A DNA stretch of 64,000 bases from Phycisphaerales bacterium Planc_01 (GTDB taxonomy: Bacteria > Planctomycetota > Phycisphaerae > Sedimentisphaerales > Anaerobacaceae): the NCBI GenBank assembly GCA_001603075.1, contig LVBB01000069.1:1-64000 (forward strand), written 5' to 3'. Shown here piece after piece: positions 44,312 to 54,042 of the stretch. The first letter of the stretch is position 1. Each line of letters starts with the position of its first letter. The position numbers and the translations under genes were made by a program. Below the pieces are notes generated by a model, which was not told the DNA's origin, searched no databases, and was given only the letters and a program-made list of their open reading frames with translations.

Positions 44312-46261
44312 ATGAAGAGGGGCAGCATCGTTACGTGCATCGCCTTGGTGGTTCTGCTGTGCGGGACGGCCTCGGCCGCGAGCGTGTCCTGGGTCATGGG
44401 CCAGACGCCCCCGGCATCCTGGACGATTACCCCCCAGAATCCAAGCTCGTCGAGCGTGATCTCATTCCAGGGTCCGCTGGACGCGCCCAGCTACGGCAAC
44501 AGTTGCGTCGCCCGGATCGCCCTGGGCGGAACGCCGGAATTGACGGTCAACACGCTCAATCGGACGGTGACTCTGTGGTTCCAGGGCCCGGCCCCGACGA
44601 TCTGCCCGCTGATCTGGCAGCCGGTCTGCGGGCTCGAGGGCACATTCGGCCCGCTGTCCGACGGCAAGTGGACGTTTTACTGCCCGGTGCTGGGAATCGA
44701 AATCTCCTTCACTGTGGGCGGCGGCAAGGTGATCTACGTGGACCGCTCGGCGACGGGGCCGTCACCGGACGGCTCGACGTGGTTCCGCGCCTTCCGCAAC
44801 GTGCAGGACGCCCTGGCGGCAGCGGCATCCGGGGATGAGATTCGAATCGCCGACGGGACCTATCCGCCGGACCAGGGCGGCGGCCAGATTCCCGGCGACA
44901 GACGGGCATCGTTCGACATACCCGACGGCGTCACCCTGCGGGGCGGCTATGCCGGCTACGGAGCCCCGAACCCCGATGCCAGGAACGTCGCGACCTACGC
45001 GACCATCCTCAGCGGCGATCTGAGCAACAACGATCTGTGGGGCATTCTCAACAGAGACGACAACAGCTATCACGTCGTGACGATCGGCGGCAGCGCCCGG
45101 CTCGACGGTCTGACGATTGCCAACGGCCAGGCCGACGGGCCCTATCCCCATCACTATGGCGGCGGGATCTTCATCCAGGCCGGCGATCCGGTCCTCGTCA
45201 ACTGCACCATCCAGGGCAACACAGCGGTGTTCGGCGGAGGCATCGCCGCACTTGGCGCTTCGCCCTACATCGCCAACTGCAAGCTGTCGGGCAACCGGGC
45301 CCTGTTGTATGGCGGCGCCCTGTACAACCACGACAGCGGCACAACCCTGGCGAGCTGCCTGCTGACGGGCAATTCGGCCGGCAGCAACGGCGCCGGCGGC
45401 GGCTCGGCCGTCTGCAACATGGCCGCAGGCGGCGTCGGCGTGACCATCTCCAACTGCACGCTGGCCGACAACATCGGCCCGTGGCCAAGCGAGTACGTCC
45501 TGTACAACTTCAGCTACGGTGGTGGACTGACTCCGACCGAGACGATGAGCGTCCACAACAGCATCGTGTACAATGACGGCGGCGCCTCGCTGGTCTGGAG
45601 CGACGATCCATCGACCGTCGGCGTCACTCGCAGTATCATCCAGGGCGGCTGGTCCGGCACGGGCAATCTCAACGTCGATCCGCGATTCGTCGCCCGTGGC
45701 CTGTGGAGTATAGAGGGCCAATGGATCGACGCCGGCAGCGACTACCGTCTCCAGTCCACCTCCCAGGGGATCAACCACGGCAGCAATGCCCTGGTCGCCA
45801 CGGACCGGGCGGACGTCGACGCAGACGGCAACACCAGCGAGAGTCATCCACTGGATCTGGCCGGCCAGAACCGCATCCAGGGCAGCCAGGTCGACGCCGG
45901 AGCCTACGAGGGCGCGGGCACTACGCCGGTGCCGGAACCGGCCTGGCAGGCGGTCAGGACCTTCGAGATCACCTTCGACGTGCCCACCGGCGTTACCGGC
46001 CTGGTCACCTTGAATGGATCGTACTCGCACCAGATCGAGACCAGCTTCGTGGCGGAACTCAAGCTCGAGGCCACCGCCGCCTCCGCCGCCGGAGGAACGT
46101 GGACCGCCTGGTTCGATCCCGATCCCGGCAACATCGGCCCCGGAAGCACGACGGTCACCTGGCGCGTTCGCGGCGAGAATGTGAATGCCGGCGCGCTGAC
46201 GCCCGGCGCAACGGACGTTACGGTGGCACAGGTAACGATCTACGTCCGCCCGGCGCCGTAG
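44312..46261 (+). CDS. Secreted parallel beta-helix surface protein
   Basis: 649 residues; signal peptide MKRGSIVTCIALVVLLCGTASA. Residues 25-140 are a beta-rich N-domain. KVIYVDRSATGPSPDGSTWF opens the beta-helix, and coils with VTLRGGYAGYG, LVNCTIQGNTAVFGGGIAAL, ANCKLSGNRALLYGGALYNH and ISNCTLADN follow. The C-terminal 100 residues (WQAVRTFEITFDVPTGVTGL) are an Ig-like sandwich. Similar to the many polymorphic outer-membrane or choice-of-anchor-like proteins of planctomycetes. No anchor motif was seen at the C-terminus. Likely a cell-surface or polysaccharide-binding protein. Confidence 0.72.
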   Translation: MKRGSIVTCIALVVLLCGTASAASVSWVMGQTPPASWTITPQNPSSSSVISFQGPLDAPSYGNSCVARIALGGTPELTVNTLNRTVTLWFQGPAPTICPLIWQPVCGLEGTFGPLSDGKWTFYCPVLGIEISFTVGGGKVIYVDRSATGPSPDGSTWFRAFRNVQDALAAAASGDEIRIADGTYPPDQGGGQIPGDRRASFDIPDGVTLRGGYAGYGAPNPDARNVATYATILSGDLSNNDLWGILNRDDNSYHVVTIGGSARLDGLTIANGQADGPYPHHYGGGIFIQAGDPVLVNCTIQGNTAVFGGGIAALGASPYIANCKLSGNRALLYGGALYNHDSGTTLASCLLTGNSAGSNGAGGGSAVCNMAAGGVGVTISNCTLADNIGPWPSEYVLYNFSYGGGLTPTETMSVHNSIVYNDGGASLVWSDDPSTVGVTRSIIQGGWSGTGNLNVDPRFVARGLWSIEGQWIDAGSDYRLQSTSQGINHGSNALVATDRADVDADGNTSESHPLDLAGQNRIQGSQVDAGAYEGAGTTPVPEPAWQAVRTFEITFDVPTGVTGLVTLNGSYSHQIETSFVAELKLEATAASAAGGTWTAWFDPDPGNIGPGSTTVTWRVRGENVNAGALTPGATDVTVAQVTIYVRPAP

Positions 46262-46308
46262 AACGGGCTCGTTTCGCCACAGACTGTGGCACGCCAACAG
46301 GTTGTTCC

Positions 46309-46340
46309 AAAGGGCTGCGGGGCTCGCTCGCAGCCCTTTT
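46309..46340 (+). terminator. Rho-independent terminator after the beta-helix gene
   Basis: AGGGCTGCG (46311-46319) pairs with CGCAGCCCT (46329-46337) over a 9-base loop, extended by an A-T pair on each side, and is followed by a run of T. Confidence 0.8.
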
Positions 46341-46439
46341 CGCTTGCCTTGGCGGGTCGTGTCTGGTCTAATGAACCCCGTTGGAAGCGTTCGCGTCAGG
46401 GCGCAGTCGTGTGGGACTTCTGTGGGAAGGAGGATTGTC

Positions 46440-49334
46440 ATGTGCAGGCAACCGGTTCTCGCTCTCCTTGTGATGGCATCGGTCCTGAGTCCGGCAGACA
46501 CTACGTACGGTCGTTTCGATCCCGCCAAGGACACGGCCCTGCTGGGCTGGTGGTCGTTCGACGAGGGATCGGGCACGCTGGCGGCGGACGGCTCCGGCAA
46601 CGGCAACGACGGGACGGTCAACGGTGGCGCAACGTGGGTGGCCGGAGTGTACGGCAGCGCCCTGCAATTCAACGGCCAGGACGCCTACGTGGGCACAGGC
46701 AAGAGCCTGCTGAACGGCCTGACGGGTTTCACCATGGCCGGCTGGGTCAGTGCGGGAAACACCGGAGTCTATTCCAGCCTGTTCGGGCAGAATGACTTGG
46801 TCGAATTCGGGTTCACGACGGAGAACGGCGGTCAGGTCGGCACCTGGATGGCCGGCAATGGCTGGGCGTTCATTGGGGCCAACTACGGCTTTCCCTATCC
46901 ATCCTGGCATCATCTGGCGCTGGCCGGTGACGCGACGAGAATCGCCATCTACATCGACGGCCAGGAACAGGCCAGCGACGAAGGCGGTATGACCAGCGGC
47001 ACATCCTCCTATTTCTTCAGCATCGCAGGCAACGTGTTCAATGCAACGGGCGACTGGTTCCGGGGCGAGATCGATGACGTCTGGCTCTTCAGTCGGGCGC
47101 TGACAGAGGCGGAGATCCAGGCCCTGATGAAAGGGCCGGGCGGACCCGGCCTTGCGAGGGCCCCGCGCCCTGCCGACGAGGCGACCGACGTGCCGCGCGA
47201 TGTCGTATTGAGCTGGACGACCGGCGAGTTCGCCGCGCTGCACGACGTGTACTTCGGCACGGCGTTCGACGATGTCAACGATGCCGGGCGGGACAATCCC
47301 ACAGGTGTGTTGCTCAGCCAGGGCCAGGCGGCCGCCGCGTTCGATCCGCCGGGCGTTCTCGACTTCGCTCAGACGTACTACTGGCGGATCGACGAAGTCA
47401 ACGCCCCACCCGACAGCGCCATCCTCAAGGGCAACGTCTGGAGTTTCACGACCGAGCCCTTTGCCTATCCGGTCACGAACATCGTCGCGACGACGAACGG
47501 CATTTCCGACGAAGGGGCCGGACCACAGAACACCGTCAACGGCTCCGGGCTCGGCGCCGACGACAGGCACTCCATCGACGCCGACGACATGTGGCTGGCC
47601 GATCCGGTCGGAGAAGAACCCTTGTGGATTCAGTTCGAGTTCGAACGGGTCCTCAAGATGCACGAACTGCACGTCTGGAACTACAACGTTCAGTTCGAGA
47701 GGCTTCTGGGATTCGGCGTCAAGGGCGTCACGATCGAATACGCCACCGACAGCGCCGACTGGACGGCGCTCGGCGACTACCAGTTCGCTCAGGCAACGTC
47801 CAGAGCGGATTACGTCGGCAACACGGTGATCGACCTTTCCGGCGTGGCGGCCAGGTATATCCGGCTCATCATTGGTAGCGGTTACGGCACGATGGGCCGC
47901 TACGGGCTCAGCGAGGTCCGCTTCACGACGATCCCCGTATATCCGCGAGAGCCCGTGCCGGCCGACGGCACGGTCGGGCTGGCCCCTGAGATTGCCCTTT
48001 CCTGGCGCGCGGGGCGAGAAGCCACCTCGCACGAAGTGCACTTCGGCACCGATCCACAAACCCTCGCCCCGGCGGCAACGGTGGGCATACCCGGCTTTTC
48101 TCCGGCCGATCTCCAATTCGGCGGCAGCTACTACTGGCAGGTCGTCGAGATCAATGAGGCCGAGACAATCTCCTCCTGGGCCGGCGACGTCTGGAGCTTC
48201 TCGATACAGGAGTATGCCATCATCGAGGACTTCGAGGACTACACCGACGACCTCGATACCGGCCAGGCGATCTTCGATACGTGGATCGACGGCTGGGTCA
48301 ACAACACCGGCTCGATCGTCGGATACCTTGAGGCTCCGTTTGCCGAGCGGACCATCGTCCACGCAGGCAGACAATCCATGCCCCTGCAATACGACAACAC
48401 CGGCTCGCCCTGGTACTCCGAGGCCGCACGGACGTGGGACGCGCCCCAGGACTGGACCGGCCACGGCGCCGATGCTCTGGTGGTGCACGTCCAGGGCAGA
48501 GCGCCGGCGTTCTTCGAAACCGCCGACGGCCAGATCCTCCTGAACGGCATCGGCGCCGACATCTGGGATTCGGCCGACCAGTTCCGCTTCGCCTACAGGA
48601 GCCTGGCCGGCGACGGCTCCATCCTTGCCCGCGTCGATAGCCTGCTGGATTCGAATGCCTGGGCCAAAGCGGGCGTGATGATTCGCGAGACCCTCGAACC
48701 AGGATCGAGGCATGCCATGGTGGTCGTGACGCCGGCCAACGGCATCTCGTTCCAGCGCCGTCCTGTGGCGAACGCCGATAGTGAGAATTCCGATGCGGCG
48801 GGCATGGCGGCCCCCTACTGGGTCAAGCTGACGCGAACCGGCAGCGTCTTCACCGCACAACGGTCGGCCGACGGCGTCACATGGATCGACGTCCCTGCCA
48901 CAGCGCCGGTGAACATCGCGATGCCGGCCAACGTCTACATCGGCCTGGCCTTGACCAGTCACGATCCGGCGATCGCGACGGGCGCCGAGTTCTCTGACGT
49001 CACGACGACCGGCAACGTTACCGGCCCGTGGCAGCTTGCCGAGATCGGCGTCACGCAGCCGCAAGGCAATTCGGCCGAGCCTCTCTACCTCGCGATCGAG
49101 GACAGCGCCGGGCGGCTGCACGTCGTCCCGCATCCCGACCCCATCGCCACGGCAAGGCCGGGCTGGCGCCAATGGCGGATCCCGTTGAACGAGTTCCAGT
49201 CGGCGGGCGTTCGCACCGACAGCGTCAGGACCGTGTCCATCGGCGTGGGCAACCGCCAGAACCCGGCGCCCGGCGGCGGAGGCGTGGTGTTCATCGACAG
49301 CATCGGCTTCGGCAAGCCCGTGACGAGCGAATGA
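46440..49334 (+). CDS. Large secreted LamG/discoidin-type modular protein
   Basis: 964 residues from the ATG at 46440, with AGGAGG six bases upstream. A signal peptide is followed by a LamG domain (GWWSFDEGSGTLAADGSGNG to EIDDVWLFSRALTEAEIQAL). Then come two copies of a ~100-residue module (PADEATDVPRDVVLSWTTGE...YYWRIDEVNA and PADGTVGLAPEIALSWRAGR...YYWQVVEINEAE) flanking a discoidin-like domain (PLWIQFEFERVLKMHELHVW). The C-terminal third starts EDFEDYTDDLDTGQAIFDTW and ends YLAIEDSAGRLHVVPHPDP...IDSIGFG. It looks like one carbohydrate-binding fold split by a DUF1349-like insert (LLDSNAWAKAGVMIRETLEP). No catalytic domain was seen; polysaccharide binding is likely. Confidence 0.75.
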   Translation: MCRQPVLALLVMASVLSPADTTYGRFDPAKDTALLGWWSFDEGSGTLAADGSGNGNDGTVNGGATWVAGVYGSALQFNGQDAYVGTGKSLLNGLTGFTMAGWVSAGNTGVYSSLFGQNDLVEFGFTTENGGQVGTWMAGNGWAFIGANYGFPYPSWHHLALAGDATRIAIYIDGQEQASDEGGMTSGTSSYFFSIAGNVFNATGDWFRGEIDDVWLFSRALTEAEIQALMKGPGGPGLARAPRPADEATDVPRDVVLSWTTGEFAALHDVYFGTAFDDVNDAGRDNPTGVLLSQGQAAAAFDPPGVLDFAQTYYWRIDEVNAPPDSAILKGNVWSFTTEPFAYPVTNIVATTNGISDEGAGPQNTVNGSGLGADDRHSIDADDMWLADPVGEEPLWIQFEFERVLKMHELHVWNYNVQFERLLGFGVKGVTIEYATDSADWTALGDYQFAQATSRADYVGNTVIDLSGVAARYIRLIIGSGYGTMGRYGLSEVRFTTIPVYPREPVPADGTVGLAPEIALSWRAGREATSHEVHFGTDPQTLAPAATVGIPGFSPADLQFGGSYYWQVVEINEAETISSWAGDVWSFSIQEYAIIEDFEDYTDDLDTGQAIFDTWIDGWVNNTGSIVGYLEAPFAERTIVHAGRQSMPLQYDNTGSPWYSEAARTWDAPQDWTGHGADALVVHVQGRAPAFFETADGQILLNGIGADIWDSADQFRFAYRSLAGDGSILARVDSLLDSNAWAKAGVMIRETLEPGSRHAMVVVTPANGISFQRRPVANADSENSDAAGMAAPYWVKLTRTGSVFTAQRSADGVTWIDVPATAPVNIAMPANVYIGLALTSHDPAIATGAEFSDVTTTGNVTGPWQLAEIGVTQPQGNSAEPLYLAIEDSAGRLHVVPHPDPIATARPGWRQWRIPLNEFQSAGVRTDSVRTVSIGVGNRQNPAPGGGGVVFIDSIGFGKPVTSE

Positions 49335-49453
49335 CCGGCGGTGCGCCGCCGGCGTTCCCTGAGAATGCCGTTGCAGCGCACCGGCGTCGACGATAGGATG
49401 GGCGGCCGATCCACGTGGGACGACACGGAGACAAGGAAGGATCGCGTCGACGA

Positions 49454-50323
49454 ATGAAATTTGGCATCATCGCCAATCCCAAGTCCGGCTCGGCCAGTGT
49501 GGCGCGCAAGGCGGCGACCCTGGCGAAGGCCGGGAAGGTCCTCGGCCGCGACACCGTGGTGGCGGGACTCGACACCACGTCACGGGAGCAGTTCATTCAG
49601 TGCGCGAAGGACCTCGCGGAGAAGGTGGACGTCATGATCGTTGCCGGCGGGGACGGGACCTTCTCGGACATCATTAATGCGGTCTCCAGTGATGCGACGC
49701 TGTCGTACATGCCGCTGGGCTCCGGCTGCGCCCTGCGATATGCGCTGGGCCTGCCCCCGCAACTGTCGCATGTCGCTCGACAGATCCGCGACGGCCGACG
49801 GCACAGCCTTGACCTGATTCTGTGCGATGAGTCCGTCAAGGCCTTCATGGCCAGCGTGGGGCTCGAAGCGGATATCATCCACCGCCGCGAAACGCTTCAG
49901 GCGGACGGCGTGCATGGCCCCCATGCCTACGCCATGGCCACACTCGGATCGTTGCTGGCCCACCTCGAACGCGCCGATATGACGATCACGATCGACGACT
50001 GGACGTTCACCGTTCCCAGGGCGGTGACGGCCATCGTTACGAAGATCGCCTACTACGGCTATGGGCTGAGAATGGTGCCGGACGCGGCATTCGACGACCG
50101 TCAGCTTCACTTGCTGGCGATCAACGCCGGACGAGGCCAGCTCGTTCAGAGCCTGGCGACCGCTCTGATGGACGGCAACAGGTACGGCCGGCACGAGCAA
50201 GGGCGTCGGATTCAGATCCAGATGTCCCAGGAACGACACGCCCAACTCGACGGCAACCTCTATCGCCGGGGCAAGACCTTTGCCTTTCGCGTCCTGCCCG
50301 AAGCCCTGAAGATGTGGTACTGA
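49454..50323 (+). CDS. Diacylglycerol/lipid kinase family protein (DagK/YegS-like)
   Basis: 289 residues from the ATG at 49454 (MKFGIIANPKSGSA). The ATP-binding GGDGTF is at 65-70, preceded by VMIVAG, and PLGSGCALRYALG matches the family's PxGTxNxxA block with substitutions. The C-terminal beta-domain ends in AQLDGNLYRRG (family: xxDGE). The family phosphorylates diacylglycerol, sphingoid bases or related lipids. Ser-Gly-Cys in place of the usual GTGND is an unusual variant, so the substrate is uncertain. Confidence 0.82.
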   Translation: MKFGIIANPKSGSASVARKAATLAKAGKVLGRDTVVAGLDTTSREQFIQCAKDLAEKVDVMIVAGGDGTFSDIINAVSSDATLSYMPLGSGCALRYALGLPPQLSHVARQIRDGRRHSLDLILCDESVKAFMASVGLEADIIHRRETLQADGVHGPHAYAMATLGSLLAHLERADMTITIDDWTFTVPRAVTAIVTKIAYYGYGLRMVPDAAFDDRQLHLLAINAGRGQLVQSLATALMDGNRYGRHEQGRRIQIQMSQERHAQLDGNLYRRGKTFAFRVLPEALKMWY

Positions 50324-50440
50324 CCGGGTACGATTCGCCACCATAGTGGACCTCCGGTGCGAACCCCAGCCGGCCCGGGTCGTATAGAGTCCATCATGAC
50401 AACGACGGATCGAAAAGAAACCGACAAAGGAGTATCGAAT

Positions 50441-50581
50441 ATGGTCAAAAAGGCGGTTCTCTTGCTCGTGCTGGCCGTTCTGACGATGGCCTCATTCGGG
50501 TGCAACACGATTCGAGGAGTCGGCAGGGATATCTCGGCAGTAGGTGACGCCCTCTCCGACGCTGCGGGAGGCAACCCGTAG
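50441..50581 (+). CDS. Entericidin-like small lipoprotein
   Basis: 46 residues from the ATG at 50441, chosen because AAAGGAG lies eight bases upstream; a longer frame starts at 50357. Signal MVKKAVLLLVLAVLTMASFG ends at the lipobox cysteine, followed by NTIRGVGRDISAVGDALSDA, the EcnA/EcnB pattern (CNTxxGxGxDxxxxG). Entericidins are small membrane lipoproteins; the toxin-antidote role shown in enteric bacteria has not been shown for orphan copies like this. Confidence 0.82.
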   Translation: MVKKAVLLLVLAVLTMASFGCNTIRGVGRDISAVGDALSDAAGGNP

Positions 50582-50629
50582 CCACATCTGTGTCACGGAG
50601 GCGCCGCGGTCAAGCGATCCTCGCGGGTT

Positions 50630-51493
50630 TCATTCCGGCTTCTGCACCTGTCCGGTCATCGGCACGAATCGCACGGGCATGACCTTCCTCTGGTCGAGTC
50701 GTCCCTCGGCGTCCTTGACGATCAGGATCAGGTACTGGAAACCCGCCTCGCCGCTTACCGGCAGAATCATCCGCCCTCCCGGCTTGAGTTGTTCGAGCAA
50801 CGGAGGCGGGATGCGGTCGGCTGCCGCCGTGCCGATGATCGCGTCGAAAGGTCCCCTTTCGGGCCAGCCATAGTATCCATCGCCCGCCCGGACAAACACG
50901 TTGCGGTACCCCAACTCCTTCAGACGCTTGGCCGCTGTCCCTGCGAGAGGTTCGACGATCTCAATCGTGTAGACTCGACGGGCGATCTCAGCGCACACAG
51001 CCGCCTGATACCCCGAACCGGCTCCAATCTCCAGGACGATGGAATTCGGATCGAGCTTCAGGGCCTCGGTCATGAAGGCCACGATATACGGCTGGCTGAT
51101 GGTCTGCCCCTCCTCGATGGGCAAAGGGCGGTCTTCATAGGCATACCGCTGCTGCCGGGTCGGGACGAAGGCATGCCGAGGTACGACCTGCATCGCCTTG
51201 AGCACGTTGGGGTCTTTGACCTCGCGATCCCGTATCTGCGAATCCACCATCTTCTGTCGCTCCGCGATCCGCTCGCTGAACGCCGGATGGCTGTGGTCCG
51301 GCCGGATGGCCTGAGCCTCGTTCGGCTCCGAAGCCCCCGCCAGCTCCGAAGCCTTCGGATGGTCCGTGACCGACAGAGAAACCGGTTCCCGCGCCGTGTG
51401 GCGGACGAACCAGAGGGACAGCAGAAGGACCAGAGCGAACAGAAGCCCCAGGTGCTCGCGCGAGCCCACCTTCCTGCGATTCGCGGCAGCCAT
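50630..51493 (-). CDS. pcm: Membrane-anchored protein-L-isoaspartate O-methyltransferase
   Basis: About 287 residues from the ATG at 51493 (GGGGG eight bases upstream). An N-terminal signal anchor (LGLLFALVLLLSLWFV) is followed by a linker and then a Pcm domain: MVDSQIRDREVKDPNVLKAM, VPRHAFVP, YEDRPLPIEEGQTISQPYIV, the SAM motif VLEIGAGSGYQAAV, IIGTAAADRIPPPLLEQL and LKPGGRMILPV. Pcm repairs isoaspartyl residues with SAM. An anchored or exported form would repair periplasmic proteins only if SAM were available there, so a cytoplasm-facing domain behind the anchor is an open point. Confidence 0.88.
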   Translation of the reverse strand: MAAANRRKVGSREHLGLLFALVLLLSLWFVRHTAREPVSLSVTDHPKASELAGASEPNEAQAIRPDHSHPAFSERIAERQKMVDSQIRDREVKDPNVLKAMQVVPRHAFVPTRQQRYAYEDRPLPIEEGQTISQPYIVAFMTEALKLDPNSIVLEIGAGSGYQAAVCAEIARRVYTIEIVEPLAGTAAKRLKELGYRNVFVRAGDGYYGWPERGPFDAIIGTAAADRIPPPLLEQLKPGGRMILPVSGEAGFQYLILIVKDAEGRLDQRKVMPVRFVPMTGQVQKPE

Positions 51494-51743
51494 AGTCATA
51501 TCCCCCTACGATATTCGCCCATATCGTTCGATACGACGATCGCAGCGACTCTGTGCTGTGATTCTACGGTCCGACCTGGCCGATTGCACGCACAAACGCC
51601 GCACTGCGCCGGCGGCGAGCGGCCCCTGGAAGGGTCGCCGACTTTTTTGATGAAAAGGCAGAGGCGTGCGTCTATAGTTGGGGTTGATTCCATGGCAGCC
51701 GGAATCCGGACTCGTGCGGTATTCCAGAAGAGGAGACGATGCG

Positions 51744-52787
51744 ATGATGTGCTCGACTGTCCTGACTGTGATCGCGGCGACGCTTGCCGTGCTGCCGGCC
51801 GCACAGACCGGTCGCTCGGCCACCCCCGAGGACGATTCGGTCCGGGTGGTCGGCCTGGCGATCACTCCGGCGCAGCTCAATTCAGCCGCCGGCCCGTCGC
51901 TGCTTTTCGAGCCGGAGGAGTTGACCGACGGCGATGGGGCCGAACTCTACGCCGAGGCGGCCCGGGCCCTTCCGCAGGCAATGAACGGCGAGCAGATCCG
52001 CAACTGGCTGGCCGCCCCCCTGAGCGAACTGCCGCAGGCCCAGGTGCAGGCCCTCCTGCAACAGGCAAGGGCCAGCCTCGAACTGACCGGCCGGGGCGCC
52101 AGGTGCCGCAAATGCGATTGGCCGCCCTTCCAACCTGGGACGATGCCGGCCAACCTCAGCGGATACCGCGATCTGGCGAGGCTGCTGGCCCTGCGTGCAA
52201 GGCTGGAAGTCACACAGAAGCGGTACGAAAATGCGATCGAAACGATCCGGACCGGCCTGGCCATGGCCCGGCACATCGGCGAAGGCCCGACCGTGGTGCA
52301 GGGAACCGTCGGCGTCGCCATAGCGGCCATGGTGCTTCGCTGCGTCGAAGACCTGGCCCAGGGGCCCGGCAGCAGGAATCTGAATGCGGCCCTGCGGGCC
52401 CTGCCGCAACCTCTGATCGACGCCGAACAGGCGATCTCATCGGAACTGAAGAGGCTCGACGCCAACCGGCAGTATAGCGAGGCCGTCCGCACCATGATGC
52501 GGCGGCAGATGGAAGCGGGGTTCGAGCGCGTCCGCCAGTTGATGCACCGCCTCGACGAAACGGTCGCCGCACTGCAATGCATCGAGGCACTGCGTCACCA
52601 CGCCGCAACGCACAATGGCTCGCTGCCCGCCCGCCTGGAGGAGATCCACGGCGTCGAAGGCCCTGCCGGCGCCCAGGCGGCATTCGTGTATCGCGTGGAT
52701 GCATCAAAGGCCGTCCTCGAGGTTGCCCCACCGAAGGGCGGTCGGCCACGAGACGCCGTCCGCTATGAGATCACGGTGGCCAGGTAG
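51744..52787 (+). CDS. Secreted helical protein of unknown function
   Basis: 347 residues from the ATG at 51744, with GAGGAG eight bases upstream. A signal peptide (STVLTVIAATLAVLPAA) is followed by a long helical, TPR-like body (RDLARLLALRARLEVTQKRY to GPTVVQGTVGVAIAAMVLRC) and a C-terminal beta-rich tail. CRKC at about 122-125 could bind metal or form a disulfide. RHHAATHNGSLPARLEEI near 300 is like the end of several planctomycete hypothetical proteins. No enzyme motif was recognised. Confidence 0.65.
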   Translation: MMCSTVLTVIAATLAVLPAAQTGRSATPEDDSVRVVGLAITPAQLNSAAGPSLLFEPEELTDGDGAELYAEAARALPQAMNGEQIRNWLAAPLSELPQAQVQALLQQARASLELTGRGARCRKCDWPPFQPGTMPANLSGYRDLARLLALRARLEVTQKRYENAIETIRTGLAMARHIGEGPTVVQGTVGVAIAAMVLRCVEDLAQGPGSRNLNAALRALPQPLIDAEQAISSELKRLDANRQYSEAVRTMMRRQMEAGFERVRQLMHRLDETVAALQCIEALRHHAATHNGSLPARLEEIHGVEGPAGAQAAFVYRVDASKAVLEVAPPKGGRPRDAVRYEITVAR

Positions 52788-52923
52788 CCGGGTCGTGACA
52801 CTGTCGAGGCCGGGGCAGAGCCATCGGCGTTGCCGCAGTTGCCTGTAGCGGATGAACGCTGGAATCGGTACCATGGCCCGCATAAAGGACCGGGTATCGC
52901 CGTATGCACGAGAAAAGGAATGG

Positions 52924-54003
52924 ATGATGCGATTGGAACGATGGATCGGACGAATGGCTGCTGTCGCGGCAGCGGTGTTCTTCCTCGCAGGCTGCAGCAC
53001 ACCCGTCGATGATGCGCTCAAAGCCAAAGCCGAGAGGAAGGTCGAGTTGGACTATCCCCTCGGGTCGGGCTCGACGCTGGCCGTCTCGACGGCAAGCGGC
53101 TCGATCCGCGTCGCAGGAGACCAGACGAACGATGCACACGTCGTCGCCACCATCGTCGCCCGCGCCGCGACACGGGAACAGGCCCGGGAACTCGCCGAGC
53201 AGGTGACCGTTCGATTCGAGCGAACGGAGAAGGGAGTTCAGATCAAGGTCGACAGGCCCGCCCCCGCGAACAAACGCTCCGTCAGCATCAGCTACGAGAT
53301 CAGCGTTCCCCGCCAGACCGATATCGACTGCGACAGCGCATCGGGCGCGATCACGCTGACCGACCTGATCGCCAACGTCACCGGGCGCACCGCCAGCGGA
53401 CCGATCGTCGCGGCGCGGATCACCGGCTCGATCCAGTTGCAGTCCACCAGCGGCTCGATCCGGTGCGAGCAGATCGACCGCGGCGACATCCGTCTGGACA
53501 ACGCCAGCGGCAGCCTTCATCTGACCGACGCATCGACTATCGGGACCTGCCAGATGGTCACGGCATCCGGCTCGATAACCGGCCAGCGGATCGAGGCCAA
53601 GAGCATCCGAATGGACTCCGCCAGCGCCGGCGTGACCGCCCACGACGTGCGGGCCGAGGTGGTCAACCTCCGCTCGGCCAGCGGCAAGGTCGCCGCCAGG
53701 GAGATCTCGTGCGAACGGCTCCAGGCCGAATCGACCAGTGGGCACGTTTCCGTGGCCTTCTCGTCCGATGCGCCGGGCGACGTGGCCGCAGGCCTGAAAT
53801 CCGGTTCCGGCGGCGTCAGTGTCGTAATGCCTCGGAGCTTCGCCGGCCAGGTGGACCTGCGGGCCGGCAGCGGCTCGGTCCGTTTGAGCCAGCCGATCGC
53901 GGCGCGAGGCAAGCCGGGCAAGAACTACATCAGCGGCACGATTGGCAGCGGATCGGGCAGTCTGCTCGTCCGCTCCGGCAGCGGCGCCATCCGCGTCAGG
54001 TAA
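52924..54003 (+). CDS. DUF4097-like beta-helical lipoprotein
   Basis: About 359 residues. Lipobox VFFLAGC. The mature part is a repetitive beta-helix-like series: SGSIRVAGDQTNDAHV, CDSASGAITLTDLIANVTGR, STSGSIRCEQIDRGDIRLDN, ASGSLHLTDAS, SASGKVAAREI, GSGSVRLSQPI. These S-G-x-[IV] strands are typical of DUF4097/LiaG-like domains, often linked to envelope stress and regulated by adjacent membrane systems. No partner of that kind is next to it. Start ATG at 52924 or 52927, downstream of AAAAGGA. Confidence 0.75.
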   Translation: MMRLERWIGRMAAVAAAVFFLAGCSTPVDDALKAKAERKVELDYPLGSGSTLAVSTASGSIRVAGDQTNDAHVVATIVARAATREQARELAEQVTVRFERTEKGVQIKVDRPAPANKRSVSISYEISVPRQTDIDCDSASGAITLTDLIANVTGRTASGPIVAARITGSIQLQSTSGSIRCEQIDRGDIRLDNASGSLHLTDASTIGTCQMVTASGSITGQRIEAKSIRMDSASAGVTAHDVRAEVVNLRSASGKVAAREISCERLQAESTSGHVSVAFSSDAPGDVAAGLKSGSGGVSVVMPRSFAGQVDLRAGSGSVRLSQPIAARGKPGKNYISGTIGSGSGSLLVRSGSGAIRVR

Positions 54004-54042
54004 ACCCGATTCATGATCTGTGAGAACACCGGAGAAACGACC

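Noticed and set aside
46368-49172. 934-codon minus-strand open frame
   Set aside because: Shadow of the LamG/discoidin gene; third-position bias belongs to the plus strand.
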